Assembly (NCBI GenBank): GCA_963750295.1
Contig: CAVVPY010000008.1
Location: 186,001-250,000, forward strand
Source: CAVVPY01 sp963750295
GTDB lineage: Bacteria; Actinomycetota; Actinomycetes; Mycobacteriales; Jatrophihabitantaceae
Direction: 5' to 3'
Length of the DNA stretch: 64,000 bases
Shown here piece after piece: positions 19,882 to 29,208 of the stretch (position 1 is the stretch's first letter; each line of letters starts with the position of its first letter). The position numbers and the translations under genes were made by a program. The notes under the pieces were generated by a model. It was not told the DNA's origin. It worked only from the letters and a program-made list of their open reading frames with translations, and ran no database searches.

Positions 19882-20028
19882 TGTCGCCCATTGTCGCGAG
19901 CCCGGCGCGCGGCGACACCGGCGGCACCCACCTGAGCGTCCCGGTCGCCCCGCCGGCAACCCGCAGGCGCAGATCTTGTGCCCTATCGGTCACGCGCTCA
20001 TCGCCGGTCCGTGCGGCAGGATGGGCAC

Positions 20029-21689
20029 ATGGTCAAGGGCTCGGACGGGGCACCCCGCAAGCGGTTCTCGCGCTCCGGGCACACCAACCACGGTGGTCGC
20101 GGTCACCCCGGCGCGGCGCCGTATCAGCCACCTGCCCCTCCGCCGTACCAGCCCCATCAGCCACCCGCAGCCTCACCGCCGGCGGGGTACGCCCCGCAGG
20201 ACACGTTCAGCCAGCCGACCTACCACCACACGCCGGCCGCGCGCGGGCCCGATCCGGCCCGGTCGGCCAGTACGCCGGGGGTCGGGATGACGCGCGCGGC
20301 GATATCCGGGACGAATCGGGTTGCGCGCACCGTGACCCGCAAGGTGATCAGCGCGAGCAAGGCCGACGGCGCGCACGAGTCCGGCCTGACCCACCTGATC
20401 TGGAACCAGGTCCTGAGCTACGGCACCGACGCGATGATCACGGTCGCGCTCGCCGGCACCGTCTTCTTCGGGGCGTCCGCCGCACGCCCAGCGCGGCAAC
20501 GTCTTGCTGTACCTGGTGATCACGATGGCGCCGTTCGCGCTGATCGCCCCGATCATCGGCCCGGCCCTGGACCGCGTGCAGCACGGGCGGCGATGGACGA
20601 TGGCCGGCACCGCGATCGGACGCGCCGATGCTGGCCCTGATCATGGCCGGCGCACCCGACCGAACTGCTCGTGCTCTACCCGTGCGCGCTCGGGTCCCTC
20701 GTGCTGTCGAAGGCGTACGCGGTCGTGCGCGCGGCCGCGGCACCGCGCCTCGTCCCACCCGGGCATGACCCTCACCGAGGCCAACGCACGGCTCACGATC
20801 TTCGGGCTCGGTTCGACACTCGTCCTCGGCGGCTTCGTCGGCGTCGTCATCAAGCTCAGTGGCTCCTACAGCCTCGGGCTCTACCTCACCGCGGTCGGGT
20901 TCGCCGTGTGCGCCTTCTTCGCGTTCCGGCTGCCGAGCGCAGGTGGACTCGGCCGACGTCGCGCGGCCCGGCACCCGCAGGAGCCGCCGCGACCCGACCG
21001 GCAGGATCCGGTCGCGCCGCTGGCGCGGATCCGGAGCTGGGCGAAGCGCGGGCTTCAACGACCACCTCGTGATCGCGCTGCAGGGTGAGTCCGCCCTGCG
21101 GCTGCTGTCCGGGCTGCTGACGATCTACCTCGCCTTCTACATCGAGGCGACCGTGCACGGGCTCGAGGCCGCGATCCAGCTCGGTGCGGTCATCGGCGCG
21201 GCCGGGCTGGGCAACTTCAGCGGCACGGCGATCGGCACCAAGGTCAAGCTGCGCACGTCCAGAAGTGCTCATCATCGCCTCGGTCGTCATCGTGAGCAGC
21301 GACCTGTTTGATCGTCGCGATCTCGTTCAGCATCGTGTTCGCCGTGATCGGCATGTACCTCAGCGCGGTCGTGCAACGCGCTGTCGAAGATCTCGCTCGA
21401 CTCGCTCATCCAGCGCGACGTCGTCGAAACCCTGCGCTCGAGCGCGTTCGCCCGCTCCGAGACCTTCCTGCAGCTGGCCTGGGTGCTCGGTGCCGCGATC
21501 GGCGTCGTGCTGCCGAGCAACCGCGACATCGGCGGCGCGCTCGGCTTCTGGGTGGCGGCGGGAATGACGGGCTTCGTGGCCATCGTCATCGTGCTGCGCC
21601 ATCGCGTCCTCGGCCGCAGCGAGCACACCGTCACCCACGAGGGGCCGGTGACCAAACCGATGATCAACCCGAGCGAGCGGATGCAGTGA
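20029..21689 (+). pseudogene. MFS-type membrane protein with Pro-rich N-terminus, many frameshifts
   Basis: It starts at ATG 20029 (MVKGSDGAPRKRFSRSGHTNHGGRGHPG) with a proline/histidine-rich cytoplasmic leader (PYQPPAPPPYQPHQPPA) of about 85 residues. The membrane part is spread over all three frames: LTHLIWNQVLSYGTDAMITVALAGTVFF, NVLLYLVITMAPFALIAPIIGPALDRVQHGRRWTMAG, MTLTEANARLTIFGLGSTLVLGGFVGVVIK, LRLLSGLLTIYLAFYIEATVHGLEA, and a last part ending PMINPSERMQ. At least eight breaks lie between 20480 and 21470. The stop overlaps mqnB by four bases (GTGA). By family, a putative transporter of unknown substrate. Confidence 0.78.
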
Positions 21690-22308
21690 CCCGCGTGCTG
21701 GTCGTGACCGCGGTACCCGCCGAGCGGGACGCGATCGAACCCGCGGGGAACCTCGAACTCGCTCGTCGCCGGCGTCGGCCCGGCAGCAGCAGCAGCCGGC
21801 ACGTCGGCGGCCCTGGCTCGCGCCCGCTACGACCTGGTCGTGTGTGCCGGGATCGGCGGCGGTTTCGCGCCGCTGCCCATCGGCGCGGTCGCCGTCGCCT
21901 CCTCGATCGTCTTCGCCGACCTCGGCGCCGAGACCGCGGACGGCTACCGGTCGGCGTCGGAACTGGGGTTCGGCAGCGAGCGGCACGAGGTGGCGCCGCG
22001 CCTCGCGGTCGAACTGGCCGACTGCACGGGCGGGCACCTCGGGCACGATCCTCACCGTGGCCACGGTGACCGGCACCGCAGCCACGCGCGGACGCCCTGC
22101 AAGGCCGGCTTCCGGACGCCGTTGCCGAGGGCATGGAGGGCGCCGGCGTCGCCGCAGCGGCGGCGGTGCACCGCGTCCCGTGTCGCCGAGATCCGCGCGA
22201 TCAGCAATCGCGGTCGGCCCGCGCGATCGGGACGTCCTGGCAGCTCGCCGACGCGCTGCGTTCCCTCGGCGACGCGGTCGCCGCGATCGCGCCGGTGGGC
22301 GCCGATGA
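21686..22308 (+). pseudogene. mqnB: Futalosine hydrolase, frameshifted
   Basis: It starts at GTG 21686 (VTRVLVVTAVPAERDAI), overlapping the preceding stop. Pieces in different frames match a nucleoside-phosphorylase-fold hydrolase: ARYDLVVCAGIGGGFAPLPIGAVAVASSIVFADLGAETADGY, then TILTVATVTGTAAT, MEGAGVAAAAAVHRVP, EIRAISNAVGPRDRD and WQLADALRSLGDA. The MEGAG motif is the conserved catalytic/nucleoside-binding block. The 3' end is uncertain because of the breaks; a TGA at 22306-22308 would overlap the mqnD start (ATGA). Role: hydrolyses futalosine to dehypoxanthine futalosine in the alternative menaquinone pathway, matching the neighbouring mqnD. Confidence 0.8.
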
Positions 22309-23108
22309 GGGTCGCGTTCTCGCCGTGCCCGAACGACACGTTCGTCTTCCACGCCTGGACGCACGGGCTGATCGAAGGTGCGCCGAGAGCCGAAGTCACC
22401 TACGCCGACATCGACATCACCAACACCGCCGCCGAGCGGGGCGAGTTCGACGTGGCCAAGGTGTCCTACGCCGCGCTGCCGTGGTTGCTGGACCGGTACC
22501 GGCTGCTGCCCGCAGGGGGCGCGCTCGGACACGGGTGCGGCCCGCTGGTGCTCTCGCGCGGCGACCTGGACTCGGTGGCCGGGCGAACGGTCGCCGTGCC
22601 GAGCGAGCGCTCGACCGCCTACCTGCTGTTCCGCCTCTGGCTCGGCGGCCAGCGTCCCGCACGCATCGACGTGGTCCCGTTCGCACAGATCATGCCGGCC
22701 GTCCGGGACGGCCAATACGACGCCGGGCTGGTGATCCACGAGGCGCGATTCACCTACCCGGACTACGGGCTCGTCTCGCTCGTCGACCTCGGCGAGTGGT
22801 GGGAACACGACACCGGTCTGCCGATCCCCCTCGGCGCGATCCTCGCGCTGCGCGAGCGCGACGCCGATGCGATCTCGGCCGTGCTGCGAGCCTCGGTCGA
22901 GCATGCCTGGGCCGACCCGGCCGCATCCGCCGGTTACGTCGCCGAGCACGCCGCCGAAATGTCACCCGAGGTGCAGCGCCGGCACATCGCGCTCTACGTC
23001 AACGAATTCACCCGCGACCTGGGCGAGAACGGCTATGCCGCCGTCGAGGCGCTGCTCGGCCGCGCGCGCCACGCCGGGCTGGTTCCCGACCACCCGCCGG
23101 TGCGCTGA
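22305..23108 (+). CDS. mqnD: 1,4-dihydroxy-6-naphthoate synthase
   Basis: A 267-residue periplasmic-binding-protein-fold enzyme of the futalosine menaquinone pathway, converting cyclic dehypoxanthine futalosine to 1,4-dihydroxy-6-naphthoate. It starts MRVAFSPCPNDTFVFHAWTHG, the family signature. Further typical blocks are YADIDITNTAAERGEFDVAKVSYAALPWLL, LGHGCGPLVLSR, and AGLVIHEARFTYPDYGLVSLVDLGEWWEHDTGLPIPLGAI, which contains the catalytic-site His. It forms an operon with mqnB. The frame is clean from here on. The organism therefore probably makes menaquinone by the futalosine route. Confidence 0.93.
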   Translation: MRVAFSPCPNDTFVFHAWTHGLIEGAPRAEVTYADIDITNTAAERGEFDVAKVSYAALPWLLDRYRLLPAGGALGHGCGPLVLSRGDLDSVAGRTVAVPSERSTAYLLFRLWLGGQRPARIDVVPFAQIMPAVRDGQYDAGLVIHEARFTYPDYGLVSLVDLGEWWEHDTGLPIPLGAILALRERDADAISAVLRASVEHAWADPAASAGYVAEHAAEMSPEVQRRHIALYVNEFTRDLGENGYAAVEALLGRARHAGLVPDHPPVR

Positions 23109-23115
23109 GCCGGGG

Positions 23116-23499
23116 TCAGAGGTCGAGGTTGTCGGCGAACGCGCGAAGCAGCCCGGCGATCTGGCGCGCCTCGGCGCGATCGGGGTAGCGGCCGCGCCGC
23201 AGCGAGTTCGACGTGCTGTCGAGCAGCTTGATCAGGTCCTCGACGAGCGGCGCGAGTTCCTCGGCAGGTTTGCGGGTCGCCCGGGCTACCGACGGGACCG
23301 GATCGAGCAGGCGAACCTGCATCGCCTGGCTGCCACGCCGCCCGGACACGATGCCGAACTCGACCCGCTGGCCCTTCTTGAGCTCGGTGACGCCTTCGGG
23401 CAGGGCGTCGCGATGGACGTAGACGTCCTCGCCCTCCTCGTTGGAGAGGAAGCCGAAACCCTTCTCGGGGTTGAAGAACTTGACCCTGCCGCTGGGCAC
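23116..23499 (-). CDS. Cold-shock domain protein with C-terminal extension
   Basis: A 127-residue protein. Residues 1-67 are a cold-shock domain (GRVKFFNPEKGFGFLSNEEGEDVYVHRDAL, with RNP1 KGFGFL and RNP2 VYVHRD) that binds single-stranded nucleic acid. Residues 68-127 are an added helical segment (RKPAEELAPLVEDLIKLLDSTSNSLRRGRYPDRAEARQIAGLLRAFADNLDL) not found in 67-residue CspA. The length and the position beside mqnD match a conserved actinobacterial type. It is convergent with mqnD, seven bases away. Confidence 0.92.
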   Translation of the reverse strand: MPSGRVKFFNPEKGFGFLSNEEGEDVYVHRDALPEGVTELKKGQRVEFGIVSGRRGSQAMQVRLLDPVPSVARATRKPAEELAPLVEDLIKLLDSTSNSLRRGRYPDRAEARQIAGLLRAFADNLDL

Positions 23500-23683
23500 C
23501 GGATGCTCCTTCGCGGTCCGTCACTGAAACTGTGACGGCACCGCCACGCGCGGCGCCTTGGTTGCACAGGATACCCAGCTTCACGGCCGAAGTTGTGCCG
23601 ATTCCCCGCACTCGCACTCCAGGCCCTCATGGCACACTGAAGAGTCCGTCCGGCACCGTCCGCTCCTGGGAGAGAAGGCACCC

Positions 23684-23893
23684 GTGGCCAAGTACGAAAC
23701 CCGCCTGCCTGAGCAGTTCTACCCGCGCACCGAGGCCGCCGCGATCGACTTCCGGGTGAACGAACTGGCCGCAGACCAGGCCGGGTCGCTGTCGCCGTTC
23801 GGCCCGGAGCCGGAATTCCCCCTGCCGATCGAGAAGATCCGCTACATCCACCCGTCGCCTGCTGATCGCCCGAACCTCGCCGACGGGCGCTGA
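23684..23893 (+). CDS. Small conserved protein, 69 aa, upstream of the helicase genes
   Basis: From GTG 23684, preceded by a strong RBS (GGGAGAGAAGG), the ORF encodes a 69-residue polar protein (VAKYETRLPEQFYPRTEAAAIDFRVNELA...PLPIEKIRYIHPSPADRPNLADGR). There is no signal or membrane segment. The ordered pattern of acidic, aromatic and proline residues and the RBS argue for a real gene. I do not recognise a domain. It ends 14 bases before the helicase-associated gene and is probably co-transcribed with it. Confidence 0.65.
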   Translation: MAKYETRLPEQFYPRTEAAAIDFRVNELAADQAGSLSPFGPEPEFPLPIEKIRYIHPSPADRPNLADGR

Positions 23894-23907
23894 TCCGAAC
23901 GGACCTC

Positions 23908-26277
23908 GTGGCCGCCGCCTCACCCGCCCCCGTCCACGACCGGACGGGCCCATCGCTCGCCGACTGGCTGCGCGGGCGTACCGACGACCAGTTGGCGGTC
24001 CTGCTGCGCCGGCGCCCTGACCTGGCGCTGCCGGCACCGGCCGACCTGCCGACGCTCGCCACCCGCCTCGGTGTGCGCACCTCCGTCCAGCGTGCGGTGG
24101 ACGGGCTGGACGCGTTCGGCCTGCGCGTCCTCGAGGTGCTCGCCCTCAGCGACGCACCGGTCACCCGCGAGGACGTGCGCAGCTGGGTCGACTCCCCAGA
24201 CGACGCGATCGACGAGCTGCTCGCCCTCGTCCTCGTCTGGGGTGAGGACGACCTGCGGGTGGTGCCGGCAGTGCACGACGCGATCGGCCCCTACCCGGCG
24301 GGGCTCGGCCGCCCGGCCGCGTGGCTGCTGCGGCAGGCCTCGGACCTCAACCTGGTGCCCGTCCTGCGCTCACTCGGCCTGCCACCGACCGGGCAGCCCC
24401 GCGCCGGACACGCGATCGCGGCAACCCTGGGCGACCCGGCCCGGTTGACCGAACTGCTCGACGGACTCGCCCCCGACGAGCGTGAGGTGGTCGAGCGGCT
24501 TGCCGCCGGACCCCCTATCGGCCGGGTGCGCGATGCGCGAACGTCCGGCGACGCTCCGGCTCAGCGGTTGCTGGCGCGCGGGCTGCTCGTCGCGATCGAC
24601 GCGCAGACCGTCGAGTTGCCCCGTGAGGTGGCGCTGGCGCTGCGCGCTCGACCGTTCGGCGCCGTGTCGCGCGAGCCCACCGAGATCGAGATCGTCGAAC
24701 GGACCCCGGCCGAGCTGGACCGGCTCGCGACGGTCACCGTGCTCGAAACCGTCCGCCTGGTCGACGCGCTCGCCGAGTCGTGGACCAAGCAACCCCCCGC
24801 CCAGTTGCGCTCAGGCGGGGTGGGCGTGCGCGACCTGCGGCGTACGGCGCGCGAGCTCGGCGTGGACGAGGCCAACATCGCGCTGATCGCGGAGGTCGCC
24901 GCGGCGGCCGGCCTGCTCAACTCGACGCACTCGGTTACCCCGGTGTACCTGCCGACCGCCGACTACGACCTGCGGCGGCGCCACGAACCCGCACAGCGGT
25001 GGGCCGATCTGGCGCTGGCCTGGCTCGGGATGACCCGCCAGCCCAGCCTCGTCGGCCAGCGCGGCGACCGCGACCGCGTGATCACCGCACTCGGACCGGA
25101 TGCCGAACGCGGCACGCTGCCGGCGTTGCGGCGGCAGGTCCTCGGCGCGCTGGCGCAACTGCCGCCGGGGTCCGCGCCCCGCTCACGCGAGGCGGTGCTG
25201 GCCCGCCTGGCCTGGTACGCACCGCGGCGCGCGGGCAGCCAGCGCCCGCTGGCCGCGGCGATCCTCGCCGAGGCCGACTTGCTGGGCATCACCGCCGGCG
25301 GCGGGCTGACGGGCTATTCGCGCACCCTGCTCGACGGTTCGCGCACGGTCGCCGAGCAGGTGCTTGCCGAGGCGATGCCGGCCCCCGTCGACCACCTGCT
25401 GGTGCAGCCGGACCTGACCGTCGTCGTCCCGGGGCCGCCGACGCCCGATCTGGGCGCCGAACTGGCGCTGTTCGCCGATCTCGAATCGACCGGCGGGGCG
25501 AGCGTGTACCGGATCACCGAGGCGTCCGTACGCCGCGCGCTGGACGCCGGCCGCAGCGGAGCGGCGATCGCGGCGACCATCGCCGAGCGCTCGCGGACGC
25601 CCGTCCCCCAGGCGCTGCGCTACATGATCGACGACCTGGCCCGCCGGCACGGGCAGCTGCGCTCGGGTGCGGCCAGCGCCTACCTGCGCTGCGACGACGA
25701 GGCGCTGCTGTCGCGCGTCGTGGCCGATCGGGACACCGCCGAACTGCAATTGCAGCGGATCGCGCCCACGGTCGTCGTGTCCGGCGCACCGGTCGCGCAG
25801 GTGCTCGAGGTGCTGCGGGATGCCGGGTACGCCCCGGCGGCCGAGGACCCGAACGGTTCGGTGATCACCCTCGGCGTCGAGCCGGCCCGCGCGCCGTCCC
25901 GCCAACCGGTGCGCCCGGCGCGGACTGCGGTGCCTGCCGATTCCACGCCGCGGCTGGCCGAACTCGTCAGCCGGATCCGATCCGGGGACGCCCTCACCCA
26001 GCTCACCCCGCGCACCCCGAGCATTGCGGCGCAGTTCCCGGGCGTCACCTCGGCGGCGACGATGGGGACGCTGCGGGACGCGATCCGCGAAGGCCGGCGC
26101 GTCCTGATCGGCGTGGCCGCACCGGACGGCGTGGCCTCGAGGCACACGATCCTGCCGATCTCGCTGGGCGGCGGCGTGGTGCGCGGTCATGAGCCGGGCC
26201 AGTCGGGCCTGCGGGCATTCGCGCTGCACCGCATCACTGCGGTGACCGTGCTCGCCGAACCCGACCCGGACGCGTAA
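23908..26277 (+). CDS. Helicase-associated (XPB/Ssl2-type, Helicase_C_3) domain protein
   Basis: A 789-residue cytosolic protein starting at GTG 23908. It lacks Walker motifs. It is built of winged-helix-like and helical modules (LADWLRGRTDDQLAVLLRRRPDLALP; DGLDAFGLRVLEVLALSDAPVTREDVRSW) and a C-terminal region (VDHLLVQPDLTVVVPGPPTPDLGAELALFADLESTGGASVYRITEASVRRALDAG) characteristic of the Helicase_C_3 family. A final WYL-like segment (LRDAIREGRRVLIGVAAPDG..LRAFALHRITAVTVL) closes the protein. By family and context it is the partner of the XPB helicase that follows 44 bp later. A role in DNA repair is inferred. Confidence 0.85.
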   Translation: MAAASPAPVHDRTGPSLADWLRGRTDDQLAVLLRRRPDLALPAPADLPTLATRLGVRTSVQRAVDGLDAFGLRVLEVLALSDAPVTREDVRSWVDSPDDAIDELLALVLVWGEDDLRVVPAVHDAIGPYPAGLGRPAAWLLRQASDLNLVPVLRSLGLPPTGQPRAGHAIAATLGDPARLTELLDGLAPDEREVVERLAAGPPIGRVRDARTSGDAPAQRLLARGLLVAIDAQTVELPREVALALRARPFGAVSREPTEIEIVERTPAELDRLATVTVLETVRLVDALAESWTKQPPAQLRSGGVGVRDLRRTARELGVDEANIALIAEVAAAAGLLNSTHSVTPVYLPTADYDLRRRHEPAQRWADLALAWLGMTRQPSLVGQRGDRDRVITALGPDAERGTLPALRRQVLGALAQLPPGSAPRSREAVLARLAWYAPRRAGSQRPLAAAILAEADLLGITAGGGLTGYSRTLLDGSRTVAEQVLAEAMPAPVDHLLVQPDLTVVVPGPPTPDLGAELALFADLESTGGASVYRITEASVRRALDAGRSGAAIAATIAERSRTPVPQALRYMIDDLARRHGQLRSGAASAYLRCDDEALLSRVVADRDTAELQLQRIAPTVVVSGAPVAQVLEVLRDAGYAPAAEDPNGSVITLGVEPARAPSRQPVRPARTAVPADSTPRLAELVSRIRSGDALTQLTPRTPSIAAQFPGVTSAATMGTLRDAIREGRRVLIGVAAPDGVASRHTILPISLGGGVVRGHEPGQSGLRAFALHRITAVTVLAEPDPDA

Positions 26278-26321
26278 TTTATTTGCGATAATGGACGGTC
26301 GCCGAAAAACCTTGGAGAAAC

Positions 26322-27971
26322 GTGACCGACGGACCGCTGATCGTCCAGTCCGACAAGACCCTGCTGCTCGAGGTCGATCACCCGCTGGCCGCGGAGGCAC
26401 GCGCCGCGATCGCCCCGTTCGCTGAGCTCGAGCGCAGCCCGGAACACGTCCACACCTACCGGCTCACCCCGCTCGGGCTGTGGAACGCGCGCGCGGCCGG
26501 CCACGACGCTGAGCAGGTCGTCGACGCGCTCGTCCGGTTCAGCCGCTATGCGGTTCCGCACGCGCTGCTCGTCGACGTCGCCGACACGATGGACCGCTAC
26601 GGACGGTTGCAACTGGTCAAGCACCCGACCGACGGGCTCGTCCTGATCAGCCTCGACCGCGCGGTGCTCGAAGAAATCGTGCGCAGCAAGAAAATCGCAC
26701 CGATGCTGGGCGATCGCATCGACGCGGACACGATCGCCGTGCACCCGTCCGAACGGGGGCGGCTCAAGCAGGCATTGCTCAAGATCGGCTGGCCCGCCGA
26801 CGACCTGGCCGGCTACGTGGACGGCGAGGCGCACCCGATCGAACTGGCCGAGAACGACTGGGTGTTGCGCGATTACCAGCGCCAGGCGGTCGACATGTTC
26901 TGGGCCGGCGGTTCGGGGGTGGTCGTCCTGCCGTGCGGGGCGGGCAAGACGCTCGTCGGCGCCGCGGCGATGGCCGAGGCGAAGGCCACCACGCTCATCC
27001 TCGTCACCAACACCGTCGCCGGGCGCCAGTGGAAGCGCGAGTTGATCGCGCGCACGTCACTGACCGAGGAGGAGATCGGCGAGTACAGCGGCGAGCGCAA
27101 GGAGATCCGCCCGGTCACCATCGCGACCTACCAGATCATGACCACGCGCCGGAAGGGCGAGTATCGCCACCTGGAGTTGTTCGACAGCCGCGACTGGGGC
27201 CTGATCGTCTACGACGAGGTGCACCTGCTGCCCGCGCCGATCTTCCGGCTCACCGCCGACCTGCAGTCGCGCCGCCGGCTGGGCCTGACCGCGACCCTGA
27301 TCCGTGAGGACGGCCGCGAGGGCGACGTGTTCAGCCTGATCGGTCCCAAGCGCTACGACGCGCCGTGGAAGGACATCGAGAACCAGGGCTGGATCGCGCC
27401 GGCCGACTGCACCGAGGTCCGGGTCACCCTCACCGACGCCGAGCGGATGAGCTACGCGACCGCCGAGCCGGAGGACCGTTACAAGCTTGCCGCGACGGCA
27501 CGCACGAAGCTCCCGGTCATCAAGACCATCGTCGACCGCCATCCGGACGACCAGGTGCTCGTGATCGGCGCCTACCTCGACCAACTCGACGACGTCGCGG
27601 CCGAACTCGACGGCGCACCGATCATCCAGGGCTCGACGTCGAACAAGGACCGCGAACGGCTCTTCGACGCGTTCCGGCGCGGCGAGGAACGCGTCCTGGT
27701 GGTCTCGAAGGTCGCGAACTTCTCCATCGACCTGCCCGAGGCAGCGGTCGCGGTGCAGATCAGCGGGACGTTCGGCTCACGGCAGGAGGAAGCGCAGCGA
27801 CTGGGCCGGGTGCTGCGTCCCAAGCACGACGGGCGCCAGGCGCACTTCTACACCGTCGTCGCCCGCGACACGCTGGACTCCGAGTACGCCGCGCACCGGC
27901 AGCGGTTCCTGGCCGAGCAGGGTTACGCGTACACGATCATGGACGCCGACGACCTCCTGCGGCCGCTGTAG
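26322..27971 (+). CDS. XPB-type DNA repair helicase (SF2)
   Basis: A 549-residue superfamily 2 DNA helicase starting at GTG 26322 with a GGAGAAA RBS. An N-terminal XPB damage-recognition-like region (residues 1-180) precedes the helicase core. Motifs are Q-like DYQRQAVDMFW, Walker A LPCGAGKTL near residue 206, DEVH near 296, motif III LTATL, and the C-terminal RecA-like domain with QISGTFGSRQEEAQRLGRVLRPK (motif VI). The RED motif of eukaryotic XPB is present as IREDGRE. Known role of the family: ATP-dependent 3'-5' DNA unwinding. The AT-rich GATAAT at 26287-26292 just upstream may be a -10 element giving it its own promoter. Confidence 0.94.
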   Translation: MTDGPLIVQSDKTLLLEVDHPLAAEARAAIAPFAELERSPEHVHTYRLTPLGLWNARAAGHDAEQVVDALVRFSRYAVPHALLVDVADTMDRYGRLQLVKHPTDGLVLISLDRAVLEEIVRSKKIAPMLGDRIDADTIAVHPSERGRLKQALLKIGWPADDLAGYVDGEAHPIELAENDWVLRDYQRQAVDMFWAGGSGVVVLPCGAGKTLVGAAAMAEAKATTLILVTNTVAGRQWKRELIARTSLTEEEIGEYSGERKEIRPVTIATYQIMTTRRKGEYRHLELFDSRDWGLIVYDEVHLLPAPIFRLTADLQSRRRLGLTATLIREDGREGDVFSLIGPKRYDAPWKDIENQGWIAPADCTEVRVTLTDAERMSYATAEPEDRYKLAATARTKLPVIKTIVDRHPDDQVLVIGAYLDQLDDVAAELDGAPIIQGSTSNKDRERLFDAFRRGEERVLVVSKVANFSIDLPEAAVAVQISGTFGSRQEEAQRLGRVLRPKHDGRQAHFYTVVARDTLDSEYAAHRQRFLAEQGYAYTIMDADDLLRPL

Positions 27972-28344
27972 CCACGCCCGGGGAGGTCATGACCTCGATG
28001 CGGACCCGCTGACTACGTCTGGCCGGCGCTGCCGATGACGGTGCGCGCTGCTGCGATGGCGACCGGCACGGTCGCGGCTGCTCGCGGGCAGCGCGGGTCG
28101 AACGAGCCGATCGTCATCGCCTGCGGACGCACCCGCGTCACGACGAGGTCCAGGCAGGCGCGTAGAAACCGTCCTGCCGCCCGCGCTGCGGCGACCAGTC
28201 GTGACACCCGCCTGATCAGTTCGAAGCTGCGTCCGATCTCGCCCACGTGGTCATGTACCGGGTCGACCGACTACAGCTCGCAGGTCGCGCCGTCCGCCGT
28301 CCGGTCGGCACCTACCGGCTATACCCACCGGCCCTACCCCCGGC
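27972..28344. other. Intergenic region without a supported gene
   Basis: This gap between the helicase gene and the convergent NmrA-like gene carries several short overlapping ORFs on both strands, none with a good RBS or recognisable product. It contains a perfect 14-bp palindrome, GAGGTCATGACCTC, at 27983-27996, twelve bases after the helicase stop. The palindrome could be a protein-binding site. It is a poor terminator because it has no loop. Confidence 0.45.
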
Positions 28345-29208
28345 TCAACCCGCGAGGACGTCAGCGAGCGAGCGCCAACCGATGCCGGGGAAGCGCGCAA
28401 CCGTGGCCTGCGGATCCATCGTCATGTCGACGGTGTCCATTGCCACCGCGCTCGCCGCCATCCGCGCGAACGCGGGAGCCACCGGGCGCGCGAGCATCGA
28501 CATCGCCCGCAGGACCGGCAGGGGCAGATTCTTCACCCGCCCGCCGGTACCCGCGTGCTCGACCAGCCGGTGCGCGAAGTCGGACATCGTCAGGTTCTCG
28601 GGCCCGCCGACGTCGACCGTCTGCCCGCGCAGCATCGCGTCGTCCAAGGCGATTCGCACCACCCGGGCCACGTCGGTCACGGACACGAAGCTGATCGGAT
28701 TGCGTCCTCGGCCGAACACCATCGCCGGGCCGCCCTTCGCGAGCTTCGCACCGACGATGTCCGTCCAGGTCTCGTAGTACGCAGCCGGTCGCACGATGGT
28801 GAAACCGATGCCGCTCGCCCGTACGGCCTGCTCGGCCGCATGCTTCATCCGGTGCAACACCATCGGGTGATCGGACGACGCGCCATGAACCGAGAGCAGC
28901 ACCAGCTGACCGACCCCGGCCCCGACCGCGGCCTGGACCAGCGCGCGGTTGCCATCGCGGTCGATCGCCTCGGGGCCGGCGCCTCGTCCCCCGAGGAAGC
29001 CGTGCGCCGCCGCGATCACGACCGTGCAGCCGGCTGCCGCCTCGGCGAGCGGGGCCGCGGCACGCAGGTCGCCGCCCACAATTTCCACGCCGGGCTCGGC
29101 CGTGCGGTTGACCTCGCGTGTCAGCACGCGCACCTTCCGGTCCTCGGCCACCAAACCCGCGACCACGCGACTGCCCAGCAGGCCGGTGCCGCCGACCACC
29201 AGGATCAC
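28345..29208 (-). CDS. NmrA-like/atypical SDR NAD(P)-binding protein
   Basis: A 287-residue Rossmann protein starting at GTG 29208. The start is fixed by the N-terminal VILVVGGTGLLGSRVVAGLV nucleotide motif and by a 4-base overlap with the upstream SnoaL-like gene. Other blocks are VVIAAAHGFLGG, LVLLSVHGASSDHPMVLHRMKHAAEQAVRASGIGFTIVRPAAYYETW and FVSVTDVARVVRIAL. The active-site YxxxK is not obvious (HRMKHAAEQ stands in its place), as in atypical NmrA/SDR5 members that act as redox sensors or NADPH-dependent reductases. It is probably repressed by the divergent TetR protein. Confidence 0.85.
   Translation of the reverse strand: MILVVGGTGLLGSRVVAGLVAEDRKVRVLTREVNRTAEPGVEIVGGDLRAAAPLAEAAAGCTVVIAAAHGFLGGRGAGPEAIDRDGNRALVQAAVGAGVGQLVLLSVHGASSDHPMVLHRMKHAAEQAVRASGIGFTIVRPAAYYETWTDIVGAKLAKGGPAMVFGRGRNPISFVSVTDVARVVRIALDDAMLRGQTVDVGGPENLTMSDFAHRLVEHAGTGGRVKNLPLPVLRAMSMLARPVAPAFARMAASAVAMDTVDMTMDPQATVARFPGIGWRSLADVLAG

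Noticed and set aside
11890..22300. Programmed frameshifting or mass pseudogenisation as the explanation for the broken genes
   Set aside because: The breaks are too many, occur in unrelated genes and lack slippery-site and pseudoknot patterns. They are confined to one contiguous patch, which fits sequencing error better.
27983..27996. Palindrome GAGGTCATGACCTC after the helicase gene as a terminator
   Set aside because: A loopless 14-bp palindrome folds poorly as a hairpin. It might bind a protein, but nothing links it to a regulator.
28013..28246. 77-residue minus-strand ORF (GEIGRSFELIRRVSRLVAAARAAGRF...)
   Set aside because: It has only a GTG start with no RBS, no recognisable product and an arginine/alanine-rich shadow-like composition.
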